In this document: positions 26,544 to 33,934 of the stretch, piece by piece | Position numbering within the stretch: the first letter of the stretch is position 1 | How the letters are laid out: every line of letters starts with the position of its first letter | Assembly: GCF_900110465.1 (NCBI RefSeq) | Contig: NZ_FODV01000013.1 | Location: 1-64,000, forward strand | DNA from: Halogranum amylolyticum | Lineage (GTDB): Archaea > Halobacteriota > Halobacteria > Halobacteriales > Haloferacaceae | Direction of reading: 5' to 3' | DNA: 64,000 nucleotides | Made by a program: the position numbers and the translations under genes | Notes under the pieces: model-generated | Database searches by the model: none | Told to the model about the DNA's origin: nothing | Seen by the model: the letters and a program-made list of their open reading frames with translations, nothing else

Positions 26544-26622
26544 GTCGTCAAGCCCTGGAAAGCAATGCGTCACAAACGCGAGATGGCACCACGCACCGAG
26601 TCAGTTCACGGCCAATCCACAC

Positions 26623-27246
26623 TTAGTCGTCGATGCGCTCACTAAGCTTGTTGTCCAACGCAGAGATGATTGTACGCGTGACGACGCTCAGATCGGCATC
26701 AACTGTTGTGCCAACGAAGATGCCGATTGAGTCGTCGTGGTTCCACGCGAGACACAGGGCTCGATTCGTGAAGACACGTACCGAGAGTTGGAAATCACCA
26801 AGCGTCGACGAAAGCTCGTCACTTAGCGAGTGGCTGGGATTCTCAGCCGGGAGTTGTTCATCGACGAGATACTCGATGAGCTCGATAATGATCGCGGGAT
26901 CGACGTCGTCGGCCTCCGGTGGGAGATATGCTTTTACGTAGTCTCGCTGTGGGAAGTTTCCCCAGAAGACTCCGCGCAAGTCATCGCCCAGTTCGGACTG
27001 CAGTTCGGTTACTACCGCGTCGACTCTCGCTTGTATATTTTCTGAATATCTGACCGTGGATACAATAAGTACTTGGTGTTGTTTCTTCGTTTCGTCACCA
27101 TTGTTCCAGTCCAGACACAGCGTGTGAACCGGTCTTCTCCTTGCTCGTGATAAGCGGCGAATTCCGACACGCTCACCGACAGCGGGTATCGGCACTCGAA
27201 GTGTACCACGAGTGGGACCCAACGCAGGTTGTGTTGTCCCCTCCAA
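26623..27246 (-). CDS. Haloarchaeal protein with two alpha/beta halves (start uncertain)
   Basis: The convincing part begins near 27065 (VRYSENIQARVDAVVTELQS) and runs to the TAG/TAA end at 26623. It shows LGDDLRGVFW..DYVKAYLPPEADDVDPA and, later, LGDFQLSVRVFTNRALCLAW..GIFVGTTVDADLSVV, a pattern shared by a family of small haloarchaeal proteins of unknown function (resembling DUF7522-type proteins; tentative). No ATG or GTG lies near the conserved start, and the 60 residues upstream are basic and unlike the rest. Either an upstream start (27246 or GTG 27195) is used or the start has decayed. Confidence 0.6.
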   Translation of the reverse strand: MEGTTQPALGPTRGTLRVPIPAVGERVGIRRLSRARRRPVHTLCLDWNNGDETKKQHQVLIVSTVRYSENIQARVDAVVTELQSELGDDLRGVFWGNFPQRDYVKAYLPPEADDVDPAIIIELIEYLVDEQLPAENPSHSLSDELSSTLGDFQLSVRVFTNRALCLAWNHDDSIGIFVGTTVDADLSVVTRTIISALDNKLSERIDD

Positions 27247-27337
27247 GTTGCGAGCGACGCCGTGCGTGTGTTTCTGAGTCGTCGTACGGTGGTGTTATGT
27301 AGTATGGTGCTGGGCGTACGTCGGCGTCGGCGAGTGG

Positions 27338-27493
27338 TTAGAAGCGGTAGGTGACGATCTCGGGTGCGTCACAGACTGGGCAGGTCGAGTCTGTGGCCGT
27401 GCATGTCGTCCCACAGTGGCGACATTCGTGGATGACGGTGTCTGTCGAGAGCAATCGTGTAAGCCGGCTGCGGAGCGTGTCACTGCTCGACAT
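27338..27493 (-). CDS. 51-residue double-knuckle zinc-ribbon protein
   Basis: Reads MSSSDTLRSRLTRLLSTDTV, IHECRHCGTTCTATDS, TCPVCDAPEIVTYRF-stop. CRHC and CPVC knuckles (about residues 24-27 and 39-42) form a zinc ribbon typical of the many tiny haloarchaeal zinc-finger proteins. A decayed relative is at 26482-26543. The length below 60 residues makes it easy to miss in gene calls. Confidence 0.75.
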   Translation of the reverse strand: MSSSDTLRSRLTRLLSTDTVIHECRHCGTTCTATDSTCPVCDAPEIVTYRF

Positions 27494-27885
27494 AGTTGCG
27501 TGGTCTCGTCCCATCCCTGCTAAGTGTTTCTCTTGGGACTGTCGGGTGTGCTGATAGTGAGGTGGGGTCGAGGGGGTCAGGCCAACGTTCGGATTTCACA
27601 ACCGTGTTTTCGGGGCTTCCCTTCGGGGATTTGAGCCGGTTGTGAATGGCCATCAGAGCGTCGAGTGCGGGGGAGCGCGTTTTTCGAGGGCTGTATCGGG
27701 TTCGATGGTATTGTGAATGTTTCCTGGCGGTGACCCGCTGTCGGAGCCATCCAGTGTGGGCTCCTCGGTGCTGTTGGGTCCGTCTCTTGTGGCTCTGCCT
27801 CGAGAGCGTAGGTGTCTGTATCGCCTCGAAATCGGCTTGTAGCCTCGTCGATAGACCTTTGTTCAGTCTAGCCAGCAACGTAGCT
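27494..27885. other. Stretch without supported gene; one 9-bp inverted repeat
   Basis: TCACAACCG near 27596 and CGGTTGTGA near 27642 are complementary arms about 40 nt apart. A long minus-strand frame crosses the region, but its translation is Arg/Thr-rich and unconvincing. Confidence 0.35.
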
Positions 27886-28317
27886 ATGCGCTCTGTGTGG
27901 TCCCGTCGTCGCCTCCTCTCTGTCGTCAGTCTTTGTGGTCTGTCAGCCCTCGCCGGCTGTTCGCTGAATCCCCTCCGTTCGCGACAGCTCGCCCACGAGG
28001 TTGAGGTGTTCAACTATTCGGATCGCACGCACAACATCCACTATCAGGTGGACACAGCAGCCGGAACAATCCTCGTTGATCACCTGTATCGGCTCGAGAG
28101 TAACACAGCGAGAGAAGCAACGGAGCCATTCGTCGGCACCCCAGCGCGGATCATCGTACCAATCGACGGAAGGCGTCCTGAAACGTTCGCGTGGCCGCAG
28201 CCAGACTGCGATGCGCAGGGTGTCAGGAGTGCTGGCGGAGTGCGATTCGCATACGGGTTTGAGGAAGCGGCTGCCATTGGGATTTCGCCGACATGTGAGA
28301 CGGTGTCTCTCGGGTGA
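27886..28317 (+). CDS. Tat-exported putative lipoprotein
   Basis: A 143-residue protein with SRRRLLSVVSLCGLSALAGC (residues 5-24), a twin-arginine signal with lipobox cysteine. The mature part resembles an Ig-like or cupredoxin-like beta fold: HEVEVFNYSDRTHNIHYQVD, then VDHLYRLESN. No enzyme motif is visible. ATG 27886 was chosen because it places the signal at the N-terminus. A hairpin (GTGCTG/CAGCAC arms, about 28328-28369) follows the gene. Confidence 0.8.
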   Translation: MRSVWSRRRLLSVVSLCGLSALAGCSLNPLRSRQLAHEVEVFNYSDRTHNIHYQVDTAAGTILVDHLYRLESNTAREATEPFVGTPARIIVPIDGRRPETFAWPQPDCDAQGVRSAGGVRFAYGFEEAAAIGISPTCETVSLG

Positions 28318-28478
28318 TCGGTAGGGGTGCTGCTTGCCGCCGCTTGAGCTTCTTCGGCAGCCAGCACTCGACGTTCGGCGTGTCGTCGGCCGTGAGGGTG
28401 TTACGCGACCGTCGCTACCGCGTTTCAACGATGTTTGGGTAACCACTCCGCGGGTCCGCGGTTCCGCAGATCATTGAG

Positions 28479-28706
28479 GCTTCAATTTCACAGGGATTCG
28501 TCTGGAAACTGAATCTTGCTTTGCCTGAGACCGCTCTGCGGTCACTTCAACCCCACAAGGGTTCGTCTGAATCAAGTCGGCGTTCGCCGAAGCGTGGGAC
28601 GAACTCGAAGCTTCAACCCCACGAGGGTTCGTCTGAAACGGATGAGGATCGCCTGGTCGTCTCGGGAGTATTGTCGGCTTCAACCCCACGAGGGTTCGTC
28701 TGAAAC
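28479..28706 (-). CRISPR. Four-repeat CRISPR array, haloarchaeal I-B-type repeat, no cas genes
   Basis: Repeats at 28677-28706, 28610-28639, 28544-28573 and a degenerate 31-nt copy at 28479-28509. On the minus strand the repeat starts GTTTCAGACGAACCCT and ends GGGGTTGAAGC, the standard haloarchaeal repeat. Spacers are 37, 36 and 34 nt. The two copies at the 28706 end are identical; the next has three changes and the last is strongly degraded. Decay at that end marks it as leader-distal, so transcription should run on the minus strand from about 28707. The spacer at 28574-28609 can be read without stops as KSAFAEAWDELE, as expected of a protospacer from a gene. No cas gene is in the window. 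Confidence 0.9.
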
Positions 28707-28925
28707 CATGGCCAATTCGACCACTTAGAGGCCTGTATTAACCGGATATACATCAGACTTTCCGTCGACCTCCAATTACCCTCTCACTGCGGGGGGTCGA
28801 CGGAATTCGGAGGAGGTGGCATCTGACTATACTGGAACCGGTTTAGCTGCATATACGCAAAATACGCAACTGGACAGTGGGACGTTCCGAGGTTGTAAAG
28901 ACGTCGCAGAATTTGGTTCAATCTG
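28707..28925 (-). promoter_or_regulatory. Candidate CRISPR leader
   Basis: Gene-free sequence adjoining the best-conserved repeat. It contains GTCGACC/GGTCGAC arms (about 28759-28803) and A/T-rich TATA-like words (around 28850-28872). Position, not similarity, is the basis. Confidence 0.4.
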
Positions 28926-29000
28926 CTCACTCACCACTGTTGTGTAGCAGGATCAAGCAAGGGGGTGATAAGAATTTGAAGGGAGATGAGCTATGCCAAG

Positions 29001-29198
29001 CTATCTGACTTGACAATCGTGCCTTTCGATCCGCTCCGCCAACCCTACTGTCCCACAGACGGGACACTCGACAAGCGGCGTCGGCGGTAACTCCTCGGTC
29101 GACTCCAAGGCCGCATACAGATGGGCTTGCACCTCCGTATCCTCCGTTCGCGACAGCGCTTGAGAGAGGTGCATCTCCAACTCCTCGCGTGCGCTCAT
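29001..29198 (-). CDS. Small protein with a C-terminal zinc knuckle
   Basis: 65 residues: a helical acidic N-terminal half (REELEMHLSQALSRTED) and a ..VECPVCGTVGLAERIERHDC tail, a CxxC plus H..C that resembles a C2HC finger. It overlaps the stop of the 29195-29500 gene by four bases, so the two are translationally coupled. Function unknown; such pairs recur on haloarchaeal plasmids. Confidence 0.75.
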   Translation of the reverse strand: MSAREELEMHLSQALSRTEDTEVQAHLYAALESTEELPPTPLVECPVCGTVGLAERIERHDCQVR

Positions 29199-29500
29199 GC
29201 GTGGGCCTCCTTGCGCTCTGTATCAACCTGCAGCCCAACCCGCGCAAGCTGACCAAGAGAGGCCCACCCACGCTCCTGGGCGACAAACTCCTGCCACTCT
29301 GCGAGCGGGCGGCCATCGAGTGGCTGGAAGTGATCGAGCTCGCGCCCGTTGAAGACGACGACGGCGTCGGCGGGGCGGTAATAGTGATGGGTCGACCCCG
29401 TGGCGTCGACGCCGAGGGTGAACGAGCGGGCAAGGGCGTCGGTGAGGTGGCTGGCTAGCGATGCGGTACGCTCTTGTGGTGTGGTATGCGTAATTGACAT
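29195..29500 (-). CDS. Hypothetical haloarchaeal protein, first gene of a two-gene operon
   Basis: About 101 residues starting MSITHTTPQERTASLASHLT at 29500 (an upstream ATG at 29518 would add six residues). The middle holds GSTHHYYRPADAVVVFNGRELDHFQPLDGRP, suggesting a compact alpha/beta fold. No recognised motif. Its last codons overlap the start of the zinc-knuckle gene. Confidence 0.7.
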   Translation of the reverse strand: MSITHTTPQERTASLASHLTDALARSFTLGVDATGSTHHYYRPADAVVVFNGRELDHFQPLDGRPLAEWQEFVAQERGWASLGQLARVGLQVDTERKEAHA

Positions 29501-29693
29501 TGGTCTTCTCCAATCCATCAGAAGACCGGTCCCGCGTGCGACAACACGCGGGCATTCTCACGCCCAAGAGGGACCTGTCTTCCTTACCTTGAGACACGTG
29601 TCTTATGGTGAAAAAGGTACCGTTTTACTAGAAGTGTTCTTCCCAACAGACAGGTGTCGCAAGGGCTACGTATGTGGGTTAGTAGATGGTAGT

Positions 29694-29927
29694 ATGACCC
29701 GTGACCGCGACGAAAAGGGGATGTTCACCGAACTTACGACGGCCGAAGCAGTTCTCAAAGTACTCGAAACATCAGATGACCCGGTGATGACAGCCAAAGA
29801 GATCGCAGATCAATTAGAGGTCTCACGTGATACGGTAGGTCGAAAACTAGCTCAGCTGTCGGAGGAGGGGAAAGTGAGACAAAAGAAGGTGGGAGCCAGA
29901 GCAGTTGTATGGTGGATTGAGGACTAA
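29694..29927 (+). CDS. Winged-helix DNA-binding protein
   Basis: 77 residues with a clear winged helix: ELTTAEAVLKVLETSDDPV, MTAKEIADQLEVSRDTVGRK (HTH at about 36-55), then LSEEGKVRQKKVGARAVVWW (wing). ATG 29694 removes the poor-quality upstream frame. It resembles MarR/Lrp-like mini-regulators of mobile elements. It converges with the regulator at 29935-30222, with only 7 nt between the stops. Confidence 0.85.
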   Translation: MTRDRDEKGMFTELTTAEAVLKVLETSDDPVMTAKEIADQLEVSRDTVGRKLAQLSEEGKVRQKKVGARAVVWWIED

Positions 29928-29934
29928 GTACGAT

Positions 29935-30222
29935 TCAACTCAAGTTTTCCTCTAACGTCAGGTCTTCTGCTTTAATCTCACCAGCAAGGTAGGCACTACC
30001 TTTCTTTGTCAGTTCATACATTCCTCGCTCTTCGTCGTGGTATTCGACTAATCCCGCGGATTTCAGTTTCCGAAGTCGCTGGTTAACGGTCGAAAGTGTA
30101 TAGCCGATATTGACTTCAATGACACCCGGTGTGGCTATTAGCTGGCGGTTTCCCTCGTTAAGCAAAAACTCCAGTATCGCGTCATCCGCACGGGTCATCC
30201 AATCTACGTGCGGTCGTCTCAT
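29935..30222 (-). CDS. PhiH1-repressor-like winged-helix protein
   Basis: About 95 residues from MRRPHVDWMTRADDAILEFL. The order 'W-M-T-x-x-D-D-A-I-L-E-F-L' then VNIGYTLSTVNQRLRKLKSA and GLVEYHDEERGMYELTKKGS is the pattern of haloarchaeal PhiH1-type repressor homologues and archaeal virus/plasmid regulators. An upstream ATG (30279) is possible but adds atypical sequence. Likely a repressor of a former virus or plasmid module. Confidence 0.85.
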   Translation of the reverse strand: MRRPHVDWMTRADDAILEFLLNEGNRQLIATPGVIEVNIGYTLSTVNQRLRKLKSAGLVEYHDEERGMYELTKKGSAYLAGEIKAEDLTLEENLS

Positions 30223-30508
30223 GACTTCGAAAGCCTTCGTTCGACCAATAAACGTAGATGATATGTTCAAAAAGTGCATTGTTTAGGTTTCTTCAGTGCA
30301 GTGTATGGTGCACTAGTTCTAAGTAGGTTCGGAGAGTAAGCGGGAGCAACGACTGTTCGCCGGGTTTGACTGTCCCTTCAGAAAGGACCCGTGCTGAAGA
30401 CACGGATCCGGTGCGGTCGTAGGAAACCCAAAACCGCATGTCTTCGAACACACCACCTACCCAAAAAGGTCTCGTCGCACAGTCGCCCGTCGCTACGGAG
30501 GGCACCCA

Positions 30509-31243
30509 ATGAGCGCGACCACGAGTCCGGCCCTCGCCGACGAACTCGAGACGCTCAAGTCCCGCATCGACGCTCTCGAAACGAAGAACGACCAACTCGA
30601 AGCCCGGGTCGACGAGCTCGAAACCGAGAACCAAGAGCTCCAAGCCCGCGTCGACACCCTCGAAGCCGACACCGACCAGCTCGAAGCGACCGTCGACGAC
30701 CAGGCCAAGACGATCGAGTCCCACCAGGCAGACCTCGCCGAGTCCAAAGCCCGCGTGCGCAAACTCGAAACAAACTACGAGTCGGCGCAGGAACACCGCA
30801 AGCGACTCCAGCAGCAGTTCCACGAGTTGACCACCGACGACGTCGCCACGAGCGACGACGACGTGACGTCACTCTCCCCGCTCCAGCAGGTCGTCGCCTT
30901 CTCCAAGGAGGCCGTCGAAAAACTCACGCCCAACGAGAAACGCGCCCGCTACGTCGCGAAGGGCATCAGCGACTACGCCACAAAGGTCCCGGCGGGCTAC
31001 ACAATTGATTCGAGTACCATTAGCACCGTCCTGCGCTCGAAGGACGGCGAGAGTCCCCACACGGAAACCGTCTCGCGAGTGATGGAGTTCCTCAATCGCT
31101 TCGGCAAAGACGAGACGAAGCTCGTGAAACGTCGCGGGACGAAACGCGTCGTCTTCACAGAGCAAGCGGTCGCGGACCTCGAGTCAGCGACGAGTGAGGA
31201 CACACGCAGTATCACAGACGTTGTGATGTGGTGGCGACAGTGA
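30509..31243 (+). CDS. Coiled-coil protein with conserved C-terminal domain
   Basis: A 244-residue protein. Residues 10-100 are a long heptad coiled coil (DELETLKSRIDALETKNDQL and so on). The C-terminal domain (about 125-244) contains NEKRARYVAKGISDYATKVP, DSSTISTVLRSKDGESPHTE and KRRGTKRVVFTEQAV, and resembles a winged-helix-like DNA-binding module, but I do not recognise the family. Truncated relatives occur at 4613-4745 and 16793-16850, the latter with 3' flank, which suggests carriage by plasmids or mobile elements. It is preceded by about 285 nt of non-coding DNA. Confidence 0.8.
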   Translation: MSATTSPALADELETLKSRIDALETKNDQLEARVDELETENQELQARVDTLEADTDQLEATVDDQAKTIESHQADLAESKARVRKLETNYESAQEHRKRLQQQFHELTTDDVATSDDDVTSLSPLQQVVAFSKEAVEKLTPNEKRARYVAKGISDYATKVPAGYTIDSSTISTVLRSKDGESPHTETVSRVMEFLNRFGKDETKLVKRRGTKRVVFTEQAVADLESATSEDTRSITDVVMWWRQ

Positions 31244-31366
31244 GGGCGTGATAGCCGCCTCCTCTACACCAGATACACGATAGGGAGCTAACACAACACG
31301 CGGGGACGCACGGTTACACTAGCAGCAGCATTCGGGAACCCCTTGGTTGTTGTAGGAGTGGTAGTG
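31244..31366 (+). repeat. Dispersed repeat: 3' flank of the intact coiled-coil gene
   Basis: Homologous to the reverse complement of 16676-16792 (see that entry). Being non-coding and yet shared, it may hold a terminator or an end sequence of the mobilised unit. Confidence 0.7.
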
Positions 31367-31683
31367 GTGAATGAAACGGATTCGACTGGTTCGCTCGATC
31401 GGAGCCTATCACAACGGGTGTGATGAGAGCAACGAGGCCAGTGTCAGTACCGTGGAAATTCGGGGTGCTCACAAGCGAGTACTGAGTAAAGAGGACGTGC
31501 CGATACGAGGGTTCTTGTCTGATTCACCCTCACCTGTCTCTGAGAGTTCTCTGGGTACTGACAGTGGTGGTGATGGCTAGACAACGGACGTGCGTAACCC
31601 CAGGTGACGAGATGAGGACTCGAGAGACCGTGAGTATCGACTCAAATAATCGACGTCGGAGAGGTCGAATGACCCCACTGTCG
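31367..31683. other. Stretch with no supported gene
   Basis: A 69-codon frame at 31371-31580 has no recognisable features and atypical composition. Otherwise nothing is seen. Confidence 0.4.
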
Positions 31684-32955
31684 TCACCCGAGGGGATTGT
31701 CAGTGACGACGAGATCTCCGCGATCGGCACGGTTCTCAAGTTTTCCGGGCGAGATATCGAACTCGAAGACACCTTTCGGAAGCGCGAGCGTCGAACACGC
31801 GTTGGGGATATCGACGACACCGCTTTGTCGGCCTTCGGCGGGAACCGTTCCGAGGATATGGAGTGCTTGCTGGCCGGTGTAGCCGAACTTCTTGAGGTAG
31901 TCGATTGCCTGCAGACACGCCCGCCGGTAGGCCGTATGCGAATCGATGTAGCGTTGTTCACCGTCCTCCGTGACTGAGTAGCCACAGAATGTGATGTAAT
32001 CCTCGAAGTGTGGGCCGCGGTGACCGGGTTCGAAAATCGGATGGTCGACACCATGCTTCTTCATCCCGTCCTTGACGAGGTTGAACTCGACGTCGACATA
32101 GCCGGCCATTTCGATCGCGCCACAGAACGTGATCTCACCGTCGCCTTGCGAGGCATGGAAGTCACCGACAGCGAATTTCGCGCCGTCAACGTAGACGGGG
32201 AAATAGACGGTGGATCCAATGGAGAGGTCCTTGATGTCGTGATTCCCACCATGTTCTCGTGGAGGGACAGTCCGCGCCGCTTCTTGTGCGGCTTCTTCGG
32301 CGGCATCAGGATCCATCTCACCCATGAGGGCACCTTCTGTCGTTGGTGGGTTTGCAACAGGCGGCTCGGACTCGCCGGTCGGATGATTCGGAATCGACTC
32401 AGGGTCTTCCTCAAACTTATCGATGAGTTCCTGCTCTCGTTCGTTCCATTCTTGAAGCAGTTCTTGACTGGGTGCACAGCCAGCGAGTCCGGGGTGTATC
32501 TTCCCTTCATACCGAACATCTGGGACGTGCCGTGAGGAGACGGTGTATCCATCAAGATCCCAGATGGATTTCGCTGCATTCGGGAAATGGTCAGTCAAGA
32601 ACCCGCCACCGTTCTGTTGTGAGAACGTCCCGGTGAAGCCGAACTCAGAGCGATTGTTGAGCGGTCCCATATCGTGGAACTCTACTTTCAATAGGTCGCC
32701 GGGTTCGGCACCTTCGACGTGGACTGGCCCTGCGAGATAATGAACCTGTGAGAGGTCGACATCACGGACCTCATTGGCATTATCGTTATCAGAAATCTGA
32801 CCGCCGGTCCAATCGAGTGCTTCTAAGCGAATCGTCTCACCGGGCTCGGTTGTGACAGCAGCGGGGATATCCGGATGCCACCGATTGAACGGATTGGCAC
32901 CGGGTTGGTCATCTGGTGGACTATCGACGTCGACTTCGAATTTGACTTCGGGCAT
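31684..32955 (-). CDS. Acetamidase/formamidase family protein, copy 1
   Basis: 423 residues from MPEVKFEVDVDSPPDDQPGA. The FmdA/AmdA fold is recognised by NRWHPDIPAA, DWTGGQISDNDNAN, AGPVHVEGAEPGDLLKVEFH and GDFHASQGDGEITFCGAIEM. Enzymes of this family hydrolyse formamide or acetamide to ammonia and the acid; the motif SQGDGE lies near the metal site. It is a diverged paralogue of the protein at 33935-35191. The AmiS/UreI channel at 38542 could supply substrate, giving nitrogen from small amides. An upstream start at 32985 would add an unlikely MISHVIYYAE. Confidence 0.93.
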   Translation of the reverse strand: MPEVKFEVDVDSPPDDQPGANPFNRWHPDIPAAVTTEPGETIRLEALDWTGGQISDNDNANEVRDVDLSQVHYLAGPVHVEGAEPGDLLKVEFHDMGPLNNRSEFGFTGTFSQQNGGGFLTDHFPNAAKSIWDLDGYTVSSRHVPDVRYEGKIHPGLAGCAPSQELLQEWNEREQELIDKFEEDPESIPNHPTGESEPPVANPPTTEGALMGEMDPDAAEEAAQEAARTVPPREHGGNHDIKDLSIGSTVYFPVYVDGAKFAVGDFHASQGDGEITFCGAIEMAGYVDVEFNLVKDGMKKHGVDHPIFEPGHRGPHFEDYITFCGYSVTEDGEQRYIDSHTAYRRACLQAIDYLKKFGYTGQQALHILGTVPAEGRQSGVVDIPNACSTLALPKGVFEFDISPGKLENRADRGDLVVTDNPLG

Positions 32956-33087
32956 CTCCGCATAATATATTACATGACTAATCAATAAGAATTCGCTAAT
33001 ATTTCAAACATCTATTGATTGATATGAATTTGGGTGTTCACTTTGTCCCAGCTAAATTCATTACGTGTGTAAGATGCTGAAATATTC

Positions 33088-33453
33088 TCAAACACGACCC
33101 ACAATGAGCCACGCGAGACCGATCGCGACAAGCGCGCCGACGAGGTTGCCGGTCGCATACGTGAGTGCCAAGATAACCTGGTCGTCTTCCCATAGCTGAA
33201 CAGTATCAACGGAAAACGAGGAGAACGTAGTGTAGGACCCACACGCACCAGTCCCGACGAGAGACAGAACTGCGTCACTCGCACCCAGAAAGGTCACCAA
33301 TGCTAGGACGAAACTTCCAACGACATTGACGGCGAACGTTCCCAATGGAAACTCGTGGCCACCGAGAGTACCGGCGACGGCTCGGTTGGTGCCATATCGT
33401 AAGAGAGCACCGAGAGCTGCACCGGCGCCAATTAAATGCGCCGGCTCAACCAT
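33088..33453 (-). CDS. crcB: Fluoride channel CrcB/Fluc, subunit B
   Basis: 121 residues, four transmembrane helices. Fluc hallmarks: GALLRYGTNRA near the N-terminus, PLGTFAVNVVGSFVLA (conserved Asn in the pore) and the GxxGxxTTFSSFS turn, here GTGACGSYTTFSSFSVDTV. Fluc proteins are dual-topology dimers that expel F-. Two adjacent copies in archaea usually form a heterodimer. Its start overlaps the end of the upstream crcB by 8 bp. Confidence 0.93.
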   Translation of the reverse strand: MVEPAHLIGAGAALGALLRYGTNRAVAGTLGGHEFPLGTFAVNVVGSFVLALVTFLGASDAVLSLVGTGACGSYTTFSSFSVDTVQLWEDDQVILALTYATGNLVGALVAIGLAWLIVGRV

Positions 33454-33856
33454 CTATTTCTCCCCCGATGCGAGCAGCAAGTGATCGACCAAGGAGGACT
33501 GCAATAAGCCCAAGACAGTAGTTCGCGATGACGTTGAGAACACCGAATACAGGCGTTGTAAGCGTGGTTTCGAGAGCGAACGTACTGTACGTCGTGAACG
33601 AAGAGAGAAACCCCGTCCCGGCCAGTACTGAAAACTCATCCGAGAGTACGTTGGCATACTCTGATTCGTACACGAGGAAGCCAAGAGCGAAACAACCCAA
33701 CACGTTCGCGACAAGCGTCCCACCGAGACCTGGAATCAGACCAGCGAAGAAATGACGAAGATTCGCGCCTGCGAACGCCCCGACTGTAATGAGACCAACG
33801 ACTTGGGTACCATAGAGCAGTTGTTGTCTATCGGGCGTGAAGGTGAACGAAACCAT
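33446..33856 (-). CDS. crcB: Fluoride channel CrcB/Fluc, subunit A
   Basis: 136 residues. Four helices with GAFAGANLRHFFAGL, GGTLVANVLGCFALGF and GTGFLSSFTTYSTFALE, the same Fluc signatures as its partner. The two differ enough to be opposite-topology subunits of one channel. The gene pair lies between two formamidase paralogues on one strand, 79 nt after the upstream formamidase, so all four could share a transcript. Confidence 0.93.
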   Translation of the reverse strand: MVSFTFTPDRQQLLYGTQVVGLITVGAFAGANLRHFFAGLIPGLGGTLVANVLGCFALGFLVYESEYANVLSDEFSVLAGTGFLSSFTTYSTFALETTLTTPVFGVLNVIANYCLGLIAVLLGRSLAARIGGEIDG

Positions 33857-33934
33857 ATATGAAGCGCGTCAGGATTCAAACTTTGAAGGGTGAATCAACC
33901 AGCGACTCAATGGGTGGAAGTGGAGCTATGAGTG

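Noticed and set aside
27012..27209. Alternative frame over the 5' part of the 26623-27246 gene (FECRYPLSVSVSEFAAYHEQ)
   Set aside because: It looks somewhat coding but has no clear start or family; may be a remnant tail and is left unannotated.
27480..28013. 177-codon minus-strand open frame
   Set aside because: It overlaps the zinc-ribbon gene and the lipoprotein signal region, and its basic low-quality translation is unlike neighbouring proteins.
31371..31580. 69-codon plus-strand open frame
   Set aside because: No promoter, motif or family resemblance; begins inside a dispersed-repeat border.
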